This document shows, one piece after another, positions 6,833 to 7,669 of a stretch of 7,669 nt of DNA. Below the pieces are notes generated by a model, which ran no database searches, was not told the origin of the DNA, and saw only the letters and a list, made by a program, of their open reading frames with translations. The DNA comes from Rhodoferax sp. Its GTDB lineage: Bacteria; Pseudomonadota; Gammaproteobacteria; Burkholderiales; Burkholderiaceae_C. The translations under genes and the position numbers were made by a program. The stretch is taken from assembly GCA_021737905.1 (NCBI GenBank), contig JAIPDA010000107.1:1-7669 (forward strand), written 5' to 3'. How positions within the stretch are numbered: position 1 is the stretch's first letter; every line of letters begins with the position of its first letter.

Positions 6833-6860
6833 TTAGGTTCTTTCATACATCATTCCTCCT
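6833..6860 (-). other. Strong Shine-Dalgarno followed by a possible mini-ORF (MMYERT)
   Basis: On the minus strand a perfect AGGAGG (6855-6860) is followed by three ATGs at 6853, 6850 and 6846, with spacers of 1, 4 and 8 nt. The first two share one frame and give a peptide of at most six residues (MMYERT), ended by TAA at 6833-6835, 36 bp before the binding-protein ATG. The third, at the best spacing, opens a frame that runs 74 codons across the start of the binding-protein gene; its sequence looks like an out-of-frame reading. If the leftward transcript begins upstream of 6860, ribosomes could load here and a short leader could influence expression. If it begins further down, this is coincidence. 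No function is claimed. Confidence 0.3.
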
Positions 6861-7669
6861 ATGGTTTCTACCAATGAGCTTGTGCCCGACTTGATGCGCT
6901 TGAACAGCGGTCAAGCGGTGGACAATCCGCAGGCTTGGGCCTTCAGGCGGAAAGAGCTGTCGCATGCGGCGCTCTCTCAGGTCTATGGACCTTTGCCCCC
7001 TTGGCCCGCCCTGACCAGCGCCGAATTGCTGCACGAGGCCGTTTCAGCCCTGTCGGATGGCGCCCGGGTGCAAAGCTGGCGGGTGCTGGTGGACGGCCGC
7101 CAGGCCTTCATGCTGCGCGTGCTGCTGCCGGCCGGCCATGGGCCTTTTGCGGTTTTGGTGTCGGGTGATGCGTGCTGGACTTACGCCGGCGAGGCAGTGC
7201 AGAAATCAGTGCTGGCCCGTGGCTATGCCTGGGCCGAGTTCAACCGTGTCGAGATCATGTCGGATCTGCCGCCTGCGGCTGGCACGCCTCAGACTTGCGC
7301 AGCCTTGGCAGGTGTTGACACTGCGGCCATTGCAGCCTGGGCTTGGGGCTTTCACCGGGCTGTCGATGCGCTGGTGCAAATGCCCGCGCTGAATCCGCAG
7401 GCCATCGCCGTGGTTGGCCATTCGCGCGGCGGCAAAGCTGCTTTGCTGGCCGGTGCGCTGGACGAACGCATCGCGCTGACCAGTGCCAACAATTCAGGCG
7501 CAGCCGGTGCCGGCAGCATGCGCTGCCTGGGCAGGGGTGCTGAGAGCTTGCAAGACTTGGTGCGCGCTTTTCCGCACTGGTTGCCGGCTTTCTGGCAAAG
7601 CCGCTCGGCCAGTGTTCAGGCCCCAGACTTTGAGCAGCACTGCCTTTTGGCCCTGATTGCCCCACGTTA
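6861..7669 (+). CDS. CE15-like alpha/beta-hydrolase (glucuronoyl esterase-like), 3' end missing
   Basis: An uninterrupted frame from ATG 6861 runs off the right edge (269 complete codons plus two bases). The protein has an alpha/beta-hydrolase fold: a beta-rich start with RVLVDGRQAFMLRVLLP (73-90), then WAWGFHRAVDAL (160-171), the nucleophile elbow VGHSRGGKAAL (185-195) with Ser188, NNSGAAGAG (210-218), FPHW (237-240), and EQHCLLALIAPR (258-269). The SRxGK elbow, NNSG stretch and QH..LALIAPR block are what I recall from carbohydrate esterase family 15 and its relatives, which hydrolyse esters of glucuronic acid. The catalytic His should lie beyond the window; Glu228 is only a candidate acid. 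No signal peptide is visible, so it would be cytoplasmic, unlike secreted CE15 enzymes. The bases before the ATG (CCTCCT) hold no ribosome site; no in-frame ATG lies upstream before a stop at 6834-6836. It is divergent from the transport block and probably shares its pathway (inference). Confidence 0.8.
   Translation, partial: MVSTNELVPDLMRLNSGQAVDNPQAWAFRRKELSHAALSQVYGPLPPWPALTSAELLHEAVSALSDGARVQSWRVLVDGRQAFMLRVLLPAGHGPFAVLVSGDACWTYAGEAVQKSVLARGYAWAEFNRVEIMSDLPPAAGTPQTCAALAGVDTAAIAAWAWGFHRAVDALVQMPALNPQAIAVVGHSRGGKAALLAGALDERIALTSANNSGAAGAGSMRCLGRGAESLQDLVRAFPHWLPAFWQSRSASVQAPDFEQHCLLALIAPR
6897..6917. repeat. Perfect 7-7-7 dyad near the start of the CE15-like gene
   Basis: CGCTTGA at 6897-6903 and its exact reverse complement TCAAGCG at 6911-6917 are separated by 7 bp. 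The dyad covers codons 13-19 of the CE15-like gene and lies about 100 bp upstream of the binding-protein start, where an operator for the leftward block could sit. On the minus strand it also contains TTGACC, a five-of-six match to a -35 box, though no -10 follows at 17 bp. It may be a regulator site, an mRNA hairpin, or chance within coding sequence. Confidence 0.35.

Larger units (their letters stand above)
6797..6860. promoter_or_regulatory. AT-rich divergent intergenic region
   Basis: These 64 bp are the only non-coding stretch between the divergent start codons and are far richer in A/T than the flanking genes, as expected for a promoter region. Leftward, imperfect -10-like sequences are present (TATTAC and TAAGAT on the minus strand) but no matching -35 stands out. 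Rightward, TTGAGT at 6811-6816 is 17 bp from TAGGTT at 6834-6839, a weak sigma-70-like pair. No convincing operator palindrome lies within the gap beyond a 6-bp AGATCT. With so little space, control elements probably extend into the start of the rightward gene. The promoters are inferred from layout, not from strong motifs. Confidence 0.5.

Noticed and set aside
6820..6840. AGATCT palindrome and AGAT direct repeat as a LacI-type operator
   Set aside because: The symmetry is only 6 bp and lacks the central CG typical of LacI-family operators.
6622..6846. 74-codon minus-strand frame with an ideally spaced AGGAGG, overlapping the binding-protein start
   Set aside because: After the first dozen residues the protein is a frame-shifted reading of the signal peptide region (Pro/Trp/Ser-rich). 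Kept only as one option under the leader observation.
6909..6914. TTGACC as a -35 box for the operon promoter
   Set aside because: At 16-18 bp downstream on the minus strand there is no -10-like hexamer (AGTCGG at 17 bp), so a promoter cannot be called.
7255..7665. 136-codon minus-strand frame at the right edge
   Set aside because: It is antisense to the CE15-like gene, Arg/Pro/Gln-rich, and without motifs.

Overview
The window looks like the chromosome of a GC-rich (roughly 60%) proteobacterium. The best guess is a betaproteobacterium of the Comamonadaceae type (Rhodoferax/Polaromonas-like). That guess rests on base composition, short intergenic gaps and the general look of the proteins, and is inference rather than an identification.

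Layout. Positions 1-165 (+) are the last 54 codons of an Hsp70-like, YegD-type protein. It meets head-on a five-gene block transcribed leftwards from about 6.8 kb to 0.16 kb. In transcription order the block is: periplasmic sugar-binding protein (6796-5522), MalF/AglF-type permease (5441-4419), MalG/AglG-type permease (4409-3366), MalK/UgpC-type ATPase (3343-2288) and a GH31 family glycosidase (2291-162). From 6861 to the right edge (+), a divergent gene encodes an alpha/beta-hydrolase resembling CE15 glucuronoyl esterases; it runs off the window. Only 64 bp separate the two divergent start codons, and this gap is visibly AT-rich.

How it works together. The binding protein captures a glycoside in the periplasm, the two permeases plus ATPase (a CUT1-type ABC importer) bring it in, and the GH31 enzyme, which has no signal peptide, would hydrolyse it in the cytoplasm. 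The block is tightly packed: the permeases are 9 bp apart, the second permease and ATPase 22 bp apart, and ATPase and glycosidase share a 4-bp ATGA overlap. The only sizeable gap (80 bp) follows the binding protein and contains two inverted repeats, a layout that usually favours high expression of the binding protein. The CE15-like hydrolase probably belongs to the same catabolic theme. The sugar is unknown: the GH31 active site points to an alpha-glucosidase rather than an alpha-xylosidase, but its substrate-contacting loop is atypical. No transcriptional regulator lies in the window.

I see no rRNA, tRNA, mobile element, CRISPR array or phage gene, and no wholly new system. The points most worth a second look are the atypical GH31 loop, the divergent CE15-like gene, the 7-7-7 dyad near its start, the strong Shine-Dalgarno with a possible mini-ORF ahead of the binding protein, and the enlarged periplasmic segment of the second permease.
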